DNA of 64,000 bases from Nocardia nova NBRC 15556 (GTDB lineage Bacteria > Actinomycetota > Actinomycetes > Mycobacteriales > Mycobacteriaceae): NCBI RefSeq assembly GCF_001613005.1, contig NZ_BDBN01000045.1, positions 1 to 64,000 on the forward strand, written 5' to 3'. The notes beneath the pieces are model-generated. The model was not told where the DNA came from, searched no databases, and saw only the letters and a program-made list of their open reading frames with translations. Each line of letters opens with the position of its first letter. Position 1 is the first letter of the stretch. Below are positions 63,527 to 64,000 of the stretch, one piece after another. The translations under genes were made by a program, and so were the position numbers.

Positions 63527-63801
63527 ATCCTCTGGGTCCCAATCGTTGTCGCCACCGGGCGAAACGGTCGTTGCATCGTGGTCCGGGCGGTGGTGTGCCC
63601 CCGCGCGCGAGCGGGACGGGCCATCCGCCGAGCGCCGCGGTCGCGCGCAATCAGGTTCAGCGTGACAGGCCGAGCGAAGAACCACCGAGCGCGGCGGCAT
63701 CGATGTGGTGAGCCTCACAGACGGCCGCGGAGCGAAACCCTACTCTCGGGTAGGGCGGCACCGATCGACACGATGGTGCCGCGGTGACAGGAGGGCGGAA
63801 C

Positions 63802-64000
63802 GTGCGAGCGACCCGGGGAGTCGGTATTCATCGGATCGGGGGAGGACCATATGCGGGCGAAACCGACGATCCGGTGGTCGACACCGGGGCGCTGTCGCGA
63901 TTCGATCGTCACCACGCGCGCCGGCGTACCCGTCTCGTCGCGGCCGCCCTGCTCGTCACCTCGGCATTCGCGATCGTGGCGCCGATGACCACCGAACGAG
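63802..64000 (+). CDS. N-terminus of a secreted or membrane protein (partial)
   Basis: A GTG at 63802 follows GGAGGGCGGAAC, and the frame stays open to the window edge (66 codons). The translation has a charged N-terminus (FDRHHARRRTRLVA) followed by a hydrophobic helix AAALLVTSAFAIVAPM, probably a signal or anchor segment. The rest is outside the window, so no family can be assigned. It is divergent from the DUF4407 gene. Confidence 0.7.
   Translation, partial: MRATRGVGIHRIGGGPYAGETDDPVVDTGALSRFDRHHARRRTRLVAAALLVTSAFAIVAPMTTER

Overview
The window is the replication-origin region of a high-GC actinobacterium of the Nocardia/Rhodococcus/Mycobacterium group, most likely a Nocardia or close relative. 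The gene order parB-parA-rsmG-jag-yidC-yidD-rnpA-rpmH / dnaA-dnaN-recF-dciA-gyrB-gyrA-DUF3566-tRNA-Ile-tRNA-Ala, followed further on by ppiA, rhomboid, crgA, trpG and the pknB-pknA-pbpA-rodA-pstP-fhaB-fhaA block, is the order known from Mycobacterium tuberculosis. The species cannot be fixed from the sequence alone.

Layout. 1-7083: the end of a cwlM-like gene, then a leftward run of chromosome-segregation and ribosome/membrane-biogenesis genes carrying three parS-like sites. 7084-18745: the dnaA promoter region with DnaA boxes, dnaA, an unusual oriC (9751-10534) and the rightward replication genes. 18825-20550: a DUF3566 membrane protein, tRNA-Ile, two identical tRNA-Ala genes around a 35-codon DLW-39 gene, and a tandem repeat that begins inside the second tRNA-Ala. 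20553-30368: an accessory oxidative cluster (TetR regulator, Tat-type multicopper oxidase, DUF2236/Lcp-like oxygenase, CrtC/AttH-like protein, FAD monooxygenase), a hydrolase remnant and a large LuxR/MalT-type regulator. 30523-37913: an AI-2E family permease, small proteins, an adenylate cyclase, a 0.7-kb gene-free stretch with a parS-like site, a DrrAB-type ABC exporter, PpiA and a rhomboid protease. 37953-50970: a bPH protein, crgA with a 4 x 26-bp repeat at its 3' end, trpG, an inserted pair of RibD-like half genes behind a 13-residue leader ORF, and the Ser/Thr-kinase/cell-wall operon. 51251-64000: tRNA-Leu, a GlxA-type regulator with a hydrolase, a TetR regulator, an acetyltransferase, and a SpoIIM/RDD/DUF58/MoxR/DUF4129 membrane-associated block ending in a DUF4407 protein and a partial gene.

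Genes on either side of oriC mostly point away from it, as expected for co-orientation with replication; the kinase operon on the right arm is head-on, as in mycobacteria. ParA, ParB and the parS sites handle origin segregation; YidC, YidD, RnpA and L34 serve membrane insertion, tRNA processing and translation; CwlM, CrgA, PknA/PknB/PstP, FhaA/FhaB, RodA and PbpA form the growth and septation control circuit. No prophage, insertion sequence or CRISPR array was found. The most unusual items are the architecture of oriC, a heptad-repeat domain II in DnaA, tandem repeats seeded by the 3' ends of a tRNA and of crgA, a coupled leader ORF before the RibD-like genes, and the accessory oxidase cluster.
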